Counted from the stretch's first letter, positions 41,291 through 50,100 are shown. The stretch: DNA of 64,000 nt from Noviherbaspirillum aridicola (GCF_019656455.1 NZ_BPMK01000009.1:124001-188000), one strand, 5' to 3'. Notes: generated by a model not told the origin, from the sequence alone. Program-made: numbers and translations.

Positions 41291-43858
41291 ATGCTGACCA
41301 TTCCCTCCCTCCCCCTGCCTGCGCAGGGCATCGCGCAACAGGCTTGCATGCTCGCCGACCGCGCCGCGCGCTGCGCGGTGATGCTGCTTTGTCCCGAAGG
41401 CACCATCCTCAGCTGGAACGCCGGCGCCGAGCGCCTGTACGGCTACGCGGCGGGGGACGTGATCGGACGGCATGTCAGCATCCTGCACGGCGACGGGCAG
41501 GACAGGCGGAAGTCCCTGGACGCCCTGCATGCCGCCCGCATGAACGGCCTGCATCGCGCGGACGCCTGGAACCGGCGGCGTGACGGCTCGCTGATCTGGA
41601 CCGGATGCAGCCTGCTGCCGCTCGCGGGCGAGGGCAGGCCGGCCGGTTTCTTTGCGCGGCTGGCGGTCGACCTGACCCCGTACCGGCGCTTCGAGGAGCA
41701 GACGGCGACCGGCCGCTGGCGCTGGAATCCGCATACCGACAACGTGGCGGTATCGCGGCGCTTCGTGCACATGCTGGGAATGGGAGACCGGCTGCCCGGC
41801 CGTGCACGCGACTGGCTGGATCTGGTGCACGGCGACGACCGTCGCGCGCTGCGGCGAGCGGCGGCGCGCGCCTGGAGCGGCGAAACCGCCGCGCCCGTCT
41901 GCGCCGACCTCCGGCTGCGCTCGGGCGACGGCCAGTACCGCTGGTTCCGGCTGCGCGCGCAGTGGCAGCGGGTCGGAATGACGGGTCCCCATCTGCTGCA
42001 CGGTTCCGGCATCGACGTGCATGAGGCGCGTCTCGCCCAGGAGGAGAGCGAGCAACTCACCTGCGCGTTGCAGGCCTGCGCCGGCAGCATGCGCCGCGAC
42101 CGCTCCGAAGCCGCCATCGGCCGCGTGCTGATGGACATGTTCGAGGATGTGCGCGCGCTGCAGGAAACCCAGGCCACGCTGGCGGTGGAGCGGGAGCGCG
42201 CCCATATCACGCTGCGCCTGCTGACCGACAGCGTGATCATCAGCGACGCCAATGGCAATATCGAATACCTGAACCCTGCCGCCGAACGCATGACCGGATG
42301 GCCGCTGGATGAGGCGCGCGGCATCGCGGTGTCCTCCGTGCTCCAGTTGCATGCGCCGCATGAATCGGCGCATGCCGACATGCTCGCCGAATGCCTTGGC
42401 GCGGCAGGCGCGGCCACCACGTTCCGCCACTGCATGCTGCGCTCGCGCTTCGGCCGCGAATTCGCGGTGGATGTCAGCACCGCGCCGATGCAGGACCCGG
42501 CGGGGCGTCTGCTGGGTACCGTGCTGGCGCTGCACGACGTCAGTCCCATGCATGCGCTGCTGCAGACGCTCGCGCACCAGGCCAGCCACGACAGCCTGAC
42601 CGGCCTGCTGAACCGGCGCGAGTTCGAAACCCGGCTGCAGTCGGCGCTCGATTATGTGCGCGACGGCAGCGGCAATGCGGCGCTCATCTATCTCGACCTC
42701 GACCAGTTCAAGATCGTCAACGATACCTGCGGCCACGCCGCCGGCGATGCGCTGCTGCAGCAGCTGGCGCGGGCCTACCGCGGCGTGCTGCGCGAACGCG
42801 ATGCCTTCGCGCGCCTGGGCGGGGACGAGTTCGCGCTGGTGGTCGACCGCTGCAGCGCGGCGGAGGCCGCCCGCGTTGCCGACAAGCTGCTGGAAGCGAC
42901 CGAGGGTTTCCGCTTCGACTACTGCGGCCGGGTGTTCCGCATCGGGGCGAGCATCGGCGTGGTGCCGATCACCGCGCGCGCGACCTCGGTCGAACAGTTG
43001 ATGCGGCTGGCCGACCACGCCTGCTACCTGGCCAAGGAGAACGGACGGCACCGGGTGCATGTGCACGGCGACAAGGACGCGGCGATGACCCGCCGGCTCA
43101 AGGACATGCACTGGGTGGGCCGCCTCAACGATGCGCTGCGCGGCGACAGCCTGGAACTGTTCTACCAGCCGATCGCCGCGGTGAACCAGCAGGGCGGCCT
43201 GCTGCACTATGAGATCCTGCTGCGGCTGAAGGACCGGGACGGCAGCCGCATCGGGCCCGCCGACTTCCTGCCGGCGGCGGAGCGTTTCGACCTCATGCCC
43301 GCCATCGACCGCTGGGTGCTCAAGCGCGTGCTGGACTGGCTGGAGGGGGAGCCGGAACATGTGGACCGGCTGGAGATGGCGACGATCAACCTGTCGCGCC
43401 GGACCCTGGCCGACGAGTCCTTTCAGCAGTACGCACTGACCTGCCTCGACAACTCGTCGGTGCCGGCGGACAAGCTGTGCTTCGAGATCACCGAGAACGG
43501 CGCGATCGCCGACCCGGCGCGCACCATCCGTTTCATCGAGACGCTCAAGGATCGCGGCTGCCGCTTCTCGCTCGACGATTTCGGCGCGGGCATGACGTCC
43601 TTTTCCTATCTGAAGCTGCTGCCGGTCGACTTCATCAAGATCGACGGCTCGTTCGTGACGATGATGGCCGAGAGCGCGGTCGACCACGAGATGGTGCGTT
43701 TCGCCAACGAGATCAGCCACGTGATGGGCAGGCGCACGATCGCCGAGTACGTGTCGGATGCCAGCATCTACGAACGCCTGCGGGAGCTGCGCATCGACTA
43801 TGCGCAGGGCAACTGGATCGGGGCTCCGCGCCCGCTCGAGGCGAGGATGTGGCAGTAG
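41291..43858 (+). CDS. PAS-GGDEF-EAL protein (c-di-GMP turnover)
   Basis: 855-residue soluble protein. PAS-like domains cover about 20-115, 130-245 and 300-425 (W-N-A-G-A-E-R-L-Y-G-Y and Y-L-N-P-A-A-E-R-M-T-G-W). GGDEF (440-590) has A-R-L-G-G-D-E-F and I-site R-E-R-D. EAL (605-855) has E-I-L in place of E-A-L, T-I-N-L-S, F-E-I-T-E-N, S-L-D-D-F-G-A-G, F-I-K-I-D and A-E-Y-V, so the catalytic Glu/Asn/Asp/Lys set appears present; the loop-6 region D-D-F-G-A-G-M-T-S-F differs from the usual G-T-G-Y-S-S. Both activities are plausible. No GAGG-type site precedes ATG 41291 (only AGTGAAGTGA). Confidence 0.92.
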   Translation: MLTIPSLPLPAQGIAQQACMLADRAARCAVMLLCPEGTILSWNAGAERLYGYAAGDVIGRHVSILHGDGQDRRKSLDALHAARMNGLHRADAWNRRRDGSLIWTGCSLLPLAGEGRPAGFFARLAVDLTPYRRFEEQTATGRWRWNPHTDNVAVSRRFVHMLGMGDRLPGRARDWLDLVHGDDRRALRRAAARAWSGETAAPVCADLRLRSGDGQYRWFRLRAQWQRVGMTGPHLLHGSGIDVHEARLAQEESEQLTCALQACAGSMRRDRSEAAIGRVLMDMFEDVRALQETQATLAVERERAHITLRLLTDSVIISDANGNIEYLNPAAERMTGWPLDEARGIAVSSVLQLHAPHESAHADMLAECLGAAGAATTFRHCMLRSRFGREFAVDVSTAPMQDPAGRLLGTVLALHDVSPMHALLQTLAHQASHDSLTGLLNRREFETRLQSALDYVRDGSGNAALIYLDLDQFKIVNDTCGHAAGDALLQQLARAYRGVLRERDAFARLGGDEFALVVDRCSAAEAARVADKLLEATEGFRFDYCGRVFRIGASIGVVPITARATSVEQLMRLADHACYLAKENGRHRVHVHGDKDAAMTRRLKDMHWVGRLNDALRGDSLELFYQPIAAVNQQGGLLHYEILLRLKDRDGSRIGPADFLPAAERFDLMPAIDRWVLKRVLDWLEGEPEHVDRLEMATINLSRRTLADESFQQYALTCLDNSSVPADKLCFEITENGAIADPARTIRFIETLKDRGCRFSLDDFGAGMTSFSYLKLLPVDFIKIDGSFVTMMAESAVDHEMVRFANEISHVMGRRTIAEYVSDASIYERLRELRIDYAQGNWIGAPRPLEARMWQ

Positions 43859-43870
43859 CCGGTTCCGGCC

Positions 43871-44164
43871 TCACTCATGCTTTCCGCGCGCCAGAAAATT
43901 CATCAGCTTGTCCGCCTCGCTGCGCTCTTCCGGGGCCCGCATGCTGTCGAGCAGCTTGCGGTAGGCATCGGGGTCGGTCCTGGCCAGCTCCGCGTATTCA
44001 TGCAGGCTCATCGCCTTCTGCCCGGCAGCCTGCCCGCCCGGCGGCACGACAAGCTGCACGGCTTGCGGTTGGGGACGTGCGCGTCCGAGCGCGTCCATGA
44101 TGTCGGGGCTGCGCCATGCGATGCCGCACAGCGCGACCAGCAATAGTAACAACAGCGTCTTCAT
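43871..44164 (-). CDS. Small protein with N-terminal hydrophobic signal or anchor
   Basis: 97 residues. M-K-T-L-L-L-L-L-L-V-A-L-C-G-I-A is a signal peptide or anchor, followed by a Pro/Gln/Val linker and a charged helical C-terminus (S-L-H-E-Y-A-E-L-A-R-T-D-P-D-A-Y-R-K-L). The end is K-L-M-N-F-L-A-R-G-K-H-E. The ATG at 44164 is spaced seven bases from GGAGGAG; another ATG at 44170 is closer. Function unknown. It ends 12 bp from the convergent EAL-protein gene. Confidence 0.65.
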   Translation of the reverse strand: MKTLLLLLLVALCGIAWRSPDIMDALGRARPQPQAVQLVVPPGGQAAGQKAMSLHEYAELARTDPDAYRKLLDSMRAPEERSEADKLMNFLARGKHE

Positions 44165-44303
44165 GCGCATTCTCCTCCCATTGTCGGGCCGCATCCTGCC
44201 ATATCCGCCCGGCTCCCGCATGCCATGAATATGTGAGGCGAAACGGCCGCGCCGGTCCGCGCTACACTTCCCGGCGGACGAGACAACGGGCTGGAGGGCC
44301 GGT

Positions 44304-45281
44304 ATGAAGATTGCGGTGTACGGATTCGGGGCAGTGGGCGGGCTGATCGGCGCCAGGCTGGCGCTGGCCGGCTGCGAGGTGACGGCGATCGCGCGCGGCG
44401 GCACGCTTGAAGCCCTGCGCACGCACGGCGCGCGGCTGCAGCTGCAGGACGGCACGCGGACGGCCGCGCTACGGGCAACCGCCGATCCCGCATCGGCCGG
44501 CACGCAGGACCTGGTCATCCTGGCGGTGAAGGCCACCGCCCTGCCCGAGGTGGCAGCGGCGATCGCGCCCCTGATCGGACCGCGCACCACGATCCTTACG
44601 GCGATGAACGGGGTGCCATGGTGGTTCTTCGGCGCCCACGAGGGCACGCTTGCCGGCGCGCGCCTGCAGTCCCTCGACCCGGACGGCGCGCTGCTGCAGG
44701 CCATCCCCGTGGCACAGGTGGTCGGCTGCGTGGTGCATCTGTCGAGTACCTGCCCCGAACCCGGCGTCGTCCGCCCCGGCTTCGGCAACCGGCTGATCCT
44801 CGGCGAACCCGCGGGCGGCCGGTCCGGGCGGGTGGAGAGCCTGTGCACGCTGCTCGGCAAGGCCGGCTTCGAGGCCGAGGCCAGCGCCGACATCCGTACC
44901 GACATCTGGTACAAGCTGTGGGGGAACATGACGATGAATCCGGTATCGGCGCTCACCGGCGCCACCGCCGACCGCATCCTCGACGATCCGCTGCTGCGCG
45001 GCTTCTGCCTGGCCGCGATGGCGGAAGCGGCGGCGATCGGCGCGCGCATCGGCTGTCCGATCACGCAGAGCGGCGACGACCGGATCGCGGTCACGCGCAA
45101 ACTCGGCGCGTTCAAGACTTCCATGCTGCAGGACGCGGAAGCCGGCAAGCCGCTGGAGATCGATGCGCTGGTGGGCGCGGTGCGCGAGATCGGCGAACTG
45201 ACGGGCGTGCCGACGCCGAACATCGACGCCCTGCTCGGCCTGGTGCGGCTCTTCGCGCGCACCCGCGGCCTGTACCGCTAG
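44304..45281 (+). CDS. panE: 2-dehydropantoate 2-reductase family protein
   Basis: 325-residue NADPH-dependent reductase; PanE makes pantoate from ketopantoate for coenzyme A. N-terminal Rossmann motif Y-G-F-G-A-V-G-G-L-I-G, substrate-site K-A-T-A (the usual V-K-x-x), A-M-N-G-V-P, and the catalytic Lys in I-W-Y-K-L-W-G-N, with a late S-M-L-Q-D-A-E-A-G-K-P-L-E-I-D-A. These are all family hallmarks. Burkholderiales carry several PanE-like paralogues, so the true substrate could be another 2-keto acid. Its TAG shares the palindromic CTAG with the stop of the convergent lipoprotein gene. Confidence 0.85.
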   Translation: MKIAVYGFGAVGGLIGARLALAGCEVTAIARGGTLEALRTHGARLQLQDGTRTAALRATADPASAGTQDLVILAVKATALPEVAAAIAPLIGPRTTILTAMNGVPWWFFGAHEGTLAGARLQSLDPDGALLQAIPVAQVVGCVVHLSSTCPEPGVVRPGFGNRLILGEPAGGRSGRVESLCTLLGKAGFEAEASADIRTDIWYKLWGNMTMNPVSALTGATADRILDDPLLRGFCLAAMAEAAAIGARIGCPITQSGDDRIAVTRKLGAFKTSMLQDAEAGKPLEIDALVGAVREIGELTGVPTPNIDALLGLVRLFARTRGLYR

Positions 45282-45700
45282 AAACACTGGAGCCAGCCGC
45301 CGGCGGCATGGCAGGGGCGGCCGCCCGGGTCGAGATGGACATTGCCGGTGCCCCCCTGCATCCGGCCCTCGGGGGTCGAGCATGACAGGCCGTCGCAGGT
45401 GATGATGGGCCGCGGGCCATCGGCCCCGGGTGCCGGCGGCAGTACCGGCGCCGGTACCGCGGGCGGCGGCGGGGGTGGCGATGGCATGCGGACGATCTGC
45501 GCGGGCACCGCCCGCCGTCCTTCAGGCGCGGGCGGTGCGGCGGGGCGGGATTGCGGCGGAGACGGCACCGGCGCCTGCGCGCCCGGACTGCCGGGCGCGA
45601 AGTCGGGCTGCGGACGGGACTGCGGCGGAAAATGCCGCCAGGGGTCGGCCGAGGTGCATGCCGTCAGCAGCCATGGCAGAAGCAGGCAGGCAGGGCGCAT
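45278..45700 (-). CDS. Proline-rich lipoprotein
   Basis: 140 residues. The signal peptide ends with lipobox L-L-T-A-C (Cys near 15). The body is Pro/Ala-rich (P-S-P-P-P-P-P-P-A-V-P) and the C-terminus has four Cys (I-T-C-D-G-L-S-C, R-P-C-H-A, L-Q-C-F) that could form two disulfides. No known domain. ATG 45700 is preferred over one six codons upstream because the signal peptide begins there. Confidence 0.65.
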   Translation of the reverse strand: MRPACLLLPWLLTACTSADPWRHFPPQSRPQPDFAPGSPGAQAPVPSPPQSRPAAPPAPEGRRAVPAQIVRMPSPPPPPPAVPAPVLPPAPGADGPRPIITCDGLSCSTPEGRMQGGTGNVHLDPGGRPCHAAGGWLQCF

Positions 45701-45826
45701 GAAATTTTCCCCGGTCAAAGCCGGTATGACCGCACGCGGCGCGGCTTCTATCCGCGCGGGCGCGTTGCCGCCATCCCGGTTTTTCCACTTCCCCTACAAT
45801 CTGGGGTTTCGATACGCACAAACGCC

Positions 45827-46537
45827 ATGGCTTTTTCCCTGTCGCATCCGCTGTCCCTGCTCGCTTGTTCCGCGCTGCTCGCCGGCGCCGCGCACGCGCA
45901 GCAACTGCCGGCGCCCGGCGATATCGCCGCCCGCGTCGCCCCGTGCATGAGCTGCCATGGCAAGGAAGGGCGCGCCGCCAGCGACGGCTACTATCCGCGT
46001 ATCGCCGGCAAGCCGGCCGGGTATCTCGCCAACCAGCTGATCAATTTCCGCGACGGCCTGCGGCGCCAGTATCCGCTGATGACCTATACGGTGCAGCATC
46101 TGTCCGACGACTACCTGCATGAAATGGCGCGCTTCTTCGCCGACCAGCGTCTGCCTTATCCGCCGCCGCAGCGGGTGGAGGCCTCCGCCGACACGCTCGC
46201 GCGCGGGCGGGCGCTGGTGCTGCAGGGCGACGCGCAGCGCGGCATACCCGCCTGCATCGCCTGCCACGGCAAGACGCTGACCGGCGTGGCACCGGCGATT
46301 CCCGGTCTGCTCGGCCTGCCGCGCGACTATCTGAACTCGCAGTTCGGCGCCTGGCGCGAAGGCACGCGGCGCGCGGCCGCGCCCGACTGCATGGGGGAGA
46401 TCACGCGACAGCTGAACGTGGACGACATCAGCGCCGTCACCGCCTGGCTCGCGACCCAGCCGGTGCCGACCGACAGCGCGCCCGCGCCCGCCGCCTCGGT
46501 CAGGCTGCCCGTCGCCTGCGGCAGCGTGCCGGGCTGA
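45827..46537 (+). CDS. Di-haem cytochrome c (c4-like)
   Basis: 236-residue periplasmic electron carrier. Signal peptide to about 24 (A-G-A-A-H-A-Q-Q). Two c-type haem sites, C-M-S-C-H and C-I-A-C-H, each in a cytochrome c553/c4-type domain; Met ligands are plausible in Y-P-L-M and D-C-M-G-E. It starts the pair with the tri-haem cytochrome 11 bp downstream, so the two very likely pass electrons in series from a periplasmic dehydrogenase to an oxidase. The dehydrogenase is not in this window. Confidence 0.9.
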   Translation: MAFSLSHPLSLLACSALLAGAAHAQQLPAPGDIAARVAPCMSCHGKEGRAASDGYYPRIAGKPAGYLANQLINFRDGLRRQYPLMTYTVQHLSDDYLHEMARFFADQRLPYPPPQRVEASADTLARGRALVLQGDAQRGIPACIACHGKTLTGVAPAIPGLLGLPRDYLNSQFGAWREGTRRAAAPDCMGEITRQLNVDDISAVTAWLATQPVPTDSAPAPAASVRLPVACGSVPG

Positions 46538-46548
46538 AGGGGACTGCC

Positions 46549-47835
46549 ATGAGAACCTGGATCAAAGCCTCGCTGCTCCTGTTGCTGCTGGCCGGTATCG
46601 CGCTGGCGGTCGTCGCCTGGCTGGGACTGCGCGAGGATGCGGGCAGTCCGCCGCCGCCGTCGCCGCTGCCGGCGGCGCAGATGATCGAACGCGGCGCCTA
46701 TCTCGCGCGCGCCGGCAACTGCATGGCCTGCCACACCGAGCGCGGCGGCTCCCCCTATGCGGGCGGCCGCGCGATCCGCACGCCGTTCGGCGCGATCCCT
46801 GCGCCCAACATCACGCCGGACCGCGAGACCGGCATCGGCGACTGGACCGCGGACGACTTCTGGCGGGCGCTGCATAACGGCAAGGGCAAGGACGGCCGGC
46901 TGCTGTATCCGGCCTTCCCCTATCCGAACTACACGCGCGTCACCCGCGGCGACTCCGATGCGCTGTACGCCTATCTGCGCAGCCTGCCGGCGGTACGCCA
47001 GGCCAGTAGCGAGCCGGACCTGCGCTTCCCGTTCAATTTCCGGCCGCTGCTGGCGGGCTGGCGGGCGCTGTATTTCAGGGCGGGCGAGTACCGGCCCGAA
47101 CAGAGCCGCGACGCGCAATGGAACCGCGGCGGCTACCTGGTGCAGGGTCTCGGCCATTGCGGCGCCTGCCATACCGCGCGCAATGCGCTCGGCGCCACCG
47201 ATACCGGCGCGGACCTCGGCGGCGGCATGATCCCGATGCTCAACTGGTACGCGTCCGCGCTGACCGGCGAGGCCGACGGCGGACTGGGCGACTGGGACAC
47301 GCAGCAACTGACCGACCTGCTGCGCAACGGCGTATCAGCGCGCGGCGCGGTGTCGGGACCGATGGCCGAAGTGGTGGCGGGCAGCCTGCAGCATCTGAGC
47401 GAAGACGACGTGCGCGCGATGGCCGTCTATCTGAAGACGCTGCCGCAGGGGCAGACCCGCAGCTCGCCGCCGCCGGCCGCCGGGCCGGAACTGGATCGCG
47501 TGCTCAGGGCCGGGGCCGGCCTGTATGAAAAGCACTGCGTGGACTGCCACAAATCGACGGGCGCCGGCGAGCCGCCGCATTTCCCGGCGCTGGCGGGCAA
47601 CCGTGCGGTGCTGCACGTGGAGCCGGTCAACGCGATCCGCGCGGTGCTGCACGGCGGCTATCCGCCCAGCACGGCGGGCAATCCGCGGCCCTTCGGCATG
47701 CCGCCTTTCAGCGCCCAGCTCGACGACGCCGAGGTCGCGACCCTGGTTTCCTACATCCGCAACAGCTGGGGCAACCGGGCCAGCCTGGTCGGCAGCGACC
47801 AGGTGAACCGTTATCGTGCGGTGACGCTCGATTGA
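46549..47835 (+). CDS. Tri-haem cytochrome c (alcohol/aldehyde dehydrogenase-type cytochrome subunit)
   Basis: 428 residues with an uncleaved N-terminal anchor (L-L-L-L-L-L-A-G-I-A-L-A-V-V-A-W). Three haem motifs: C-M-A-C-H, C-G-A-C-H and C-V-D-C-H, in three cytochrome c domains. I-T-P-D-R-E-T-G-I-G-D-W and F-P-Y-P-N-Y-T-R-V-T are the signatures of the cytochrome subunit of membrane-bound alcohol, aldehyde and gluconate dehydrogenases. It accepts electrons from a catalytic subunit and delivers them to ubiquinone or an oxidase. It forms an operon with the di-haem cytochrome gene. Confidence 0.9.
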   Translation: MRTWIKASLLLLLLAGIALAVVAWLGLREDAGSPPPPSPLPAAQMIERGAYLARAGNCMACHTERGGSPYAGGRAIRTPFGAIPAPNITPDRETGIGDWTADDFWRALHNGKGKDGRLLYPAFPYPNYTRVTRGDSDALYAYLRSLPAVRQASSEPDLRFPFNFRPLLAGWRALYFRAGEYRPEQSRDAQWNRGGYLVQGLGHCGACHTARNALGATDTGADLGGGMIPMLNWYASALTGEADGGLGDWDTQQLTDLLRNGVSARGAVSGPMAEVVAGSLQHLSEDDVRAMAVYLKTLPQGQTRSSPPPAAGPELDRVLRAGAGLYEKHCVDCHKSTGAGEPPHFPALAGNRAVLHVEPVNAIRAVLHGGYPPSTAGNPRPFGMPPFSAQLDDAEVATLVSYIRNSWGNRASLVGSDQVNRYRAVTLD

Positions 47836-48013
47836 GCATCCGACGGGTGCGCCCGGATGCACCCGACCGGTGCGAATGCCGCCATCACGCCGCATTTTTC
47901 ATGTTTTGTCGTCATTTTCGCTTTCTTAAGGCTGGTCTAAGTCTTGTATGGGAATATCCCCGTCAATCAACCGCGACCCGCAGCTTTTGCGCTGCCCTTC
48001 AGGAGGTGCAAAC

Positions 48014-48178
48014 ATGTTCGACAAACCCGTCATGTCCGACCCGGCCCGTCAACCCGTTCAGGCCGACAAGAAGTTCCACAACGGCAGTGGCCCGACCCCG
48101 GCTGCCCGCCGTCTGGCGCAGTGGCAGCGTGCGGAACGCGAACGCATGGACCGTTTTGGCCGTTTCGGCGGCCGCTGA
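48014..48178 (+). CDS. Small charged protein (54 aa)
   Basis: 54 codons with an excellent ribosome-binding site (AGGAGGTG, three to eight bases before ATG 48014) and an intrinsic terminator after it, i.e. a complete monocistronic gene. The product begins M-F-D-K-P-V-M-S-D-P-A-R-Q and its second half is a basic, probably helical stretch (A-R-R-L-A-Q-W-Q-R-A-E-R-E-R-M-D-R-F) ending G-R-F-G-G-R. No signal peptide or membrane helix. Function unknown. Confidence 0.7.
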   Translation: MFDKPVMSDPARQPVQADKKFHNGSGPTPAARRLAQWQRAERERMDRFGRFGGR

Positions 48179-48206
48179 AACCTAAGCGATTTACCCTTCC
48201 CCTCAT

Positions 48207-48232
48207 GACCCGCCTTGCGCGGGTCTTTTTTT
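48207..48232 (+). terminator. Intrinsic terminator
   Basis: GACCCGC (48207-48213) pairs with GCGGGTC (48219-48225) over a 5-base loop, followed by a T-run to 48232. It ends the 54-aa gene. Confidence 0.9.
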
Positions 48233-48293
48233 GCCCGGCGGTTGCGCCGGCGCCGGCACGCGCTAAACTGTCCGCTTTTTTGCGCGCCGCCTC

Positions 48294-49367
48294 ATGACCA
48301 TCTTCAATGTAGAAAACGTCAACGTCAGCTCGTTCGAAGCGATGCCGACGCCGGAAGAGCTGCATGCGCAGCTGCCGTTGTCCGACCGTGCCGGCACCGT
48401 CGTGACCCAGGGCCGGGAGGCGCTGCGCAACATCCTCGACCGCAAGGATCCGCGCCTGTTCGCGGTGGTCGGTCCCTGCTCCATCCACGACCCGGTCGCG
48501 GGCCTGGATTACGCGCGCCGGCTCGCGCGCCTGCAGGAAGAAGTCGCCGACTCGCTGCTGCTGGTGATGCGGGTGTATTTCGAGAAGCCGCGTACCACGA
48601 CCGGCTGGAAGGGATACATCAACGATCCCGACATGGACGATTCCTTCCACATCGAGCGCGGCATGGCCAATGCGCGCCGCTTCCTGCTCGACGTTGCCGA
48701 GCTCGGCCTGCCGACCGCGACCGAGGCGCTCGACCCGATCTCGCCGCAGTACCTGGGCGACCTGATCGCCTGGACCGCGATCGGCGCGCGCACCACCGAG
48801 TCGCAGACGCATCGCGAGATGGCATCCGGCCTGTCGACGCCCGTCGGCTTCAAGAACGGCACCGACGGCGACATCGGCATCGCGATCAATGCCATCCTGT
48901 CGGCCTCGCATCCGCATGCCTTCCTGGGCGTGAACAGCCAGGGCCGCACATCCATCGTGCGCACCCGCGGCAATCGCTACGGCCACGTGGTGCTGCGCGG
49001 CGGCGACGGCCGCCCGAACTACGACACGGTGTCGGTCACCATGGCCGAACAGGCCCTGGCCAAGGCCAAGCTGCCGGCCAACATCGTGGTCGACTGCTCG
49101 CATGCGAACAGCTTCAAGAACCCGGACCTGCAGCCGCTGGTGATGGCGGACGTGGTCAACCAGATCCGCTTCGGCAACCGCTCGCTGGTGGGCGTGATGA
49201 TCGAATCCAACATCGTGGGCGGCAAGCAGGCCATTCCCGAAGACTTGTCCAGGCTCGTCTACGGCTGCTCGGTGACGGACGGCTGCGTGGGCTGGGAAGT
49301 GACGGAGAAGATGATCCGCGACGCCCACCTGGTGCTGCGCGACGTACTGCCGGCGCGCGCCGGTTGA
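48294..49367 (+). CDS. aroG: 3-deoxy-7-phosphoheptulonate (DAHP) synthase, class I
   Basis: First enzyme of aromatic amino-acid synthesis: phosphoenolpyruvate + erythrose-4-phosphate to DAHP. 357 residues, the AroFGH length. V-V-G-P-C-S-I-H-D (metal Cys), M-R-V-Y-F-E-K-P-R-T-T-T-G-W-K-G, T-E-A-L-D-P-I-S-P, V-G-F-K-N-G-T-D-G and D-C-S-H-A-N-S are all intact. The feedback-inhibiting amino acid (Phe, Tyr or Trp) cannot be read by eye. ATG 48294 has no obvious ribosome-binding site. An intrinsic terminator overlaps the end of the convergent SLATT gene. Confidence 0.95.
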   Translation: MTIFNVENVNVSSFEAMPTPEELHAQLPLSDRAGTVVTQGREALRNILDRKDPRLFAVVGPCSIHDPVAGLDYARRLARLQEEVADSLLLVMRVYFEKPRTTTGWKGYINDPDMDDSFHIERGMANARRFLLDVAELGLPTATEALDPISPQYLGDLIAWTAIGARTTESQTHREMASGLSTPVGFKNGTDGDIGIAINAILSASHPHAFLGVNSQGRTSIVRTRGNRYGHVVLRGGDGRPNYDTVSVTMAEQALAKAKLPANIVVDCSHANSFKNPDLQPLVMADVVNQIRFGNRSLVGVMIESNIVGGKQAIPEDLSRLVYGCSVTDGCVGWEVTEKMIRDAHLVLRDVLPARAG

Positions 49368-49372
49368 GCGAC

Positions 49373-49400
49373 GCGGCGCTCGCCTGTCAGCGCCGCTTTT
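49373..49400 (+). terminator. Intrinsic terminator after DAHP synthase
   Basis: GCGGCGCT (49373-49380) pairs with AGCGCCGC (49389-49396) over an 8-base loop, followed by TTTT. It overlaps the last codons of the convergent SLATT gene. Confidence 0.75.
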
Positions 49401-50100
49401 CCCCGGCCGCGTCGCCGCTGTCGTCGGCGCGGGCGACGCTGCCGGAAAGACCCTCGCTGCTGCGCAGATGGAGCAAGGCATCGGGATCGGCGTGGCGCTT
49501 GATCCCGCCCAGCAGCATGACGAAGACGAAGGCGACGAAGGCCAGCACCGCCACATAGTGCAGATAGCTGAACAGGCTGCCGGCCTGCACCCGCGTCCAC
49601 AGCCAGGCATAGGCGGGCCACTCGTTGCCGTTCTTCGGCATCGCCGCCAGCCGGGTGAACTGGTAGTCGACCGGCTGATGATGTTCGTAGCGGTCGATGA
49701 TGTCGAAATAGTCCCGCACGAAGGCGCTGAATTCCGCCTCGGTCATCTTGTTCGGGTCGCGGGCGGCGATGCGGCGCGACAGGCGGTCCAGCTCCACGCC
49801 GCTGCGTCGCATGGCATTGGTCTGGGCGACGAACTTCTCCATGCCGACCAGCAGCGCATAGATCAGCACCAGCACCGCGAGCACGGCCTCGGCGCCATGC
49901 AGCCACAGCGGCTCTATTCCGGTCGGCACTTCCATGGTCTGGATCAGCGGTATGAGCACCAATGCCAGCGCGAGGCATGCCAGCGTCCACAAAGACAGTT
50001 TCTGGTGTTTCTCCAGCCGTTCGCTGGCACGGTAGCGGGCGGCCGCCGTCTTGCTTACACGCGCCTGCAGTTCCTCGACCCGCTTGTTCTGTTCACTCAC
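49387..50100 (-). CDS. SLATT-like two-TM protein, possible defence effector
   Basis: 237 residues. An N-terminal charged helix (R-V-S-K-T-A-A-A-R-Y-R-A-S-E-R-L-E-K-H-Q-K) leads into two transmembrane helices (about 36-56 and 68-87), then a cytoplasmic helical part with E-H-H-Q-P-V-D-Y-Q, and a third hydrophobic segment (about 183-203). The R-x-x-A-x-x-R-L-x-x-H-x-x-x-S-x-W opening and the H-x-P-V-D-Y motif are the pattern I know from SLATT proteins, 2TM pore-like effectors tied to nucleotide-activated or reverse-transcriptase defence systems. No partner (CD-NTase, SLOG, RT) is adjacent. GTG 50100 follows AAGGGGATGG. Assignment by pattern only. Confidence 0.55.
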   Translation of the reverse strand: MSEQNKRVEELQARVSKTAAARYRASERLEKHQKLSLWTLACLALALVLIPLIQTMEVPTGIEPLWLHGAEAVLAVLVLIYALLVGMEKFVAQTNAMRRSGVELDRLSRRIAARDPNKMTEAEFSAFVRDYFDIIDRYEHHQPVDYQFTRLAAMPKNGNEWPAYAWLWTRVQAGSLFSYLHYVAVLAFVAFVFVMLLGGIKRHADPDALLHLRSSEGLSGSVARADDSGDAAGEKRR

